Shown here in pieces: positions 49,918-50,154 of a stretch of DNA of 50,154 bases; within the stretch, counting starts at the first letter, position 1, and each line of letters opens with the position of its first letter. The notes under the pieces were generated by a model. The model was not told where the DNA came from, did not search any database, and saw nothing but the letters and a program-made list of their open reading frames with translations. The position numbers and the translations under genes are program-made. The stretch spans positions 1 to 50,154 of the forward strand of contig JBNKRZ010000018.1 in the NCBI GenBank assembly GCA_050297015.1. Reading direction: 5' to 3'. The stretch is from JACKJA01 sp050297015 (GTDB lineage Bacteria > Pseudomonadota > Alphaproteobacteria > Micavibrionales > Micavibrionaceae).

Positions 49918-50154
49918 CTATTCTTTCAACGGTTTTGCAACACGTTCCGCGGGGAGCGTAATCGTAACACTCGTTCCTTCCCCCACTTTAGATTCAAGCG
50001 CCAAAGTCCCCCCATGTAATTCAGCCATTGCTTTAGAAAGCGGCAACCCCAACCCCGTGCCTTGCAAACCGCTGGAAATAACGGGTTTATTAACCTGACT
50101 AAAGGGCTCTAAAGCCTCATCCAGCTTGTCTTCGGAAATTCCCATCCCGGTATC
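49918..50154 (-). CDS. Histidine kinase, C-terminal fragment (cut by window edge)
   Basis: The last 78 residues of a sensor kinase are visible; the frame stays open to the window edge. The ATP-binding domain shows G1 (DTGMGI), an F-box-like EPFSQV and G2 (GTGLGLPLSKAMAELHGG), followed by the final beta strand and a short tail. The sensory and phospho-acceptor parts are outside the window. It ends 90 bases before the Fur-like gene on the same strand. Confidence 0.88.
   Translation of the reverse strand, partial: DTGMGISEDKLDEALEPFSQVNKPVISSGLQGTGLGLPLSKAMAELHGGTLALESKVGEGTSVTITLPAERVAKPLKE

Noticed and set aside
1..50154. CRISPR arrays, tRNA or rRNA genes, prophage or defence islands
   Set aside because: No regularly spaced repeats, cloverleaf-like genes, integrases, capsid genes or nuclease-helicase clusters were seen on either strand.

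Overview
The window is chromosomal DNA from an alphaproteobacterium of moderate GC content. Three things point there: the run miaB-phoH-ybeY-corC-lnt-XRE regulator-metK-trmB-rimP-nusA-infB-rbfA-truB-rpsO, the fabA-fabB-fabI cluster, and a Fur-like regulator next to prfC. A member of the Rhodospirillales/Micavibrionales type is plausible, but the sequence alone does not fix the order. I see no rRNA, tRNA, CRISPR array, prophage or intact insertion sequence.

Layout. Bases 1-334 hold a small element with inverted-repeat ends and a terminator. Bases 335-5621 (minus strand) carry an MsbA-like ABC exporter, an alpha/beta hydrolase, two paralogous CBS proteins and an ArsB/NhaD-type ion transporter. 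A patatin-like lipase is divergent from these (5663-6592). Bases 6603-14729 (minus) hold a HAD-IIA phosphatase, a 1285-residue membrane-anchored coiled-coil protein, a sodium:alanine symporter, a small exported protein and a D-2-hydroxyacid dehydrogenase. Bases 14882-20374 (plus) form the miaB-phoH-ybeY-corC-lnt block. Bases 20511-30635 (plus) run from an XRE regulator and metK through the transcription/translation cluster trmB-rimP-nusA-infB-rbfA-(GGCT-like)-truB-rpsO. A small membrane protein, gpmA and an Flp pilin separate rpsO from pnp (32379-34511), which is followed by a phosphodiesterase, folB and an unknown gene. Bases 36147-39745 (minus) are fabI-fabB-fabA, headed by an unrecognised helical protein. 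An SH3-type exported protein and a dihydrouridine synthase follow. Bases 41446-46964 (minus) are a SUF iron-sulfur operon (regulator-sufB-sufC-sufD-sufS-sufT). The window ends with a small plus-strand gene, prfC, an unknown gene, a Fur-family regulator and the C-terminus of a histidine kinase.

How the genes fit together. Most of the window is housekeeping: tRNA modification (miaB, trmB, truB, dus), rRNA/30S maturation (ybeY, rimP, rbfA), transcription and initiation (nusA, infB), termination (prfC), RNA decay (pnp), unsaturated fatty-acid synthesis (fabA/B/I), lipoprotein acylation (lnt) and Fe-S assembly (suf).

Main points for a second look: (1) phoH has no ATG, GTG or TTG start that keeps its conserved N-terminus, and ATA at 16282 behind a GAGG motif is the best candidate; (2) four copies of a ~73-base imperfect palindrome each lie 17-36 bases upstream of a start codon (miaB, rpsO, pnp, suf regulator); (3) a long hairpin lies between sufB and sufC; (4) a structured element with inverted-repeat ends occupies 1-240; (5) an unrecognised 322-residue gene leads the fabA-fabB-fabI cluster. 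I found no convincing new defence or mobile system.
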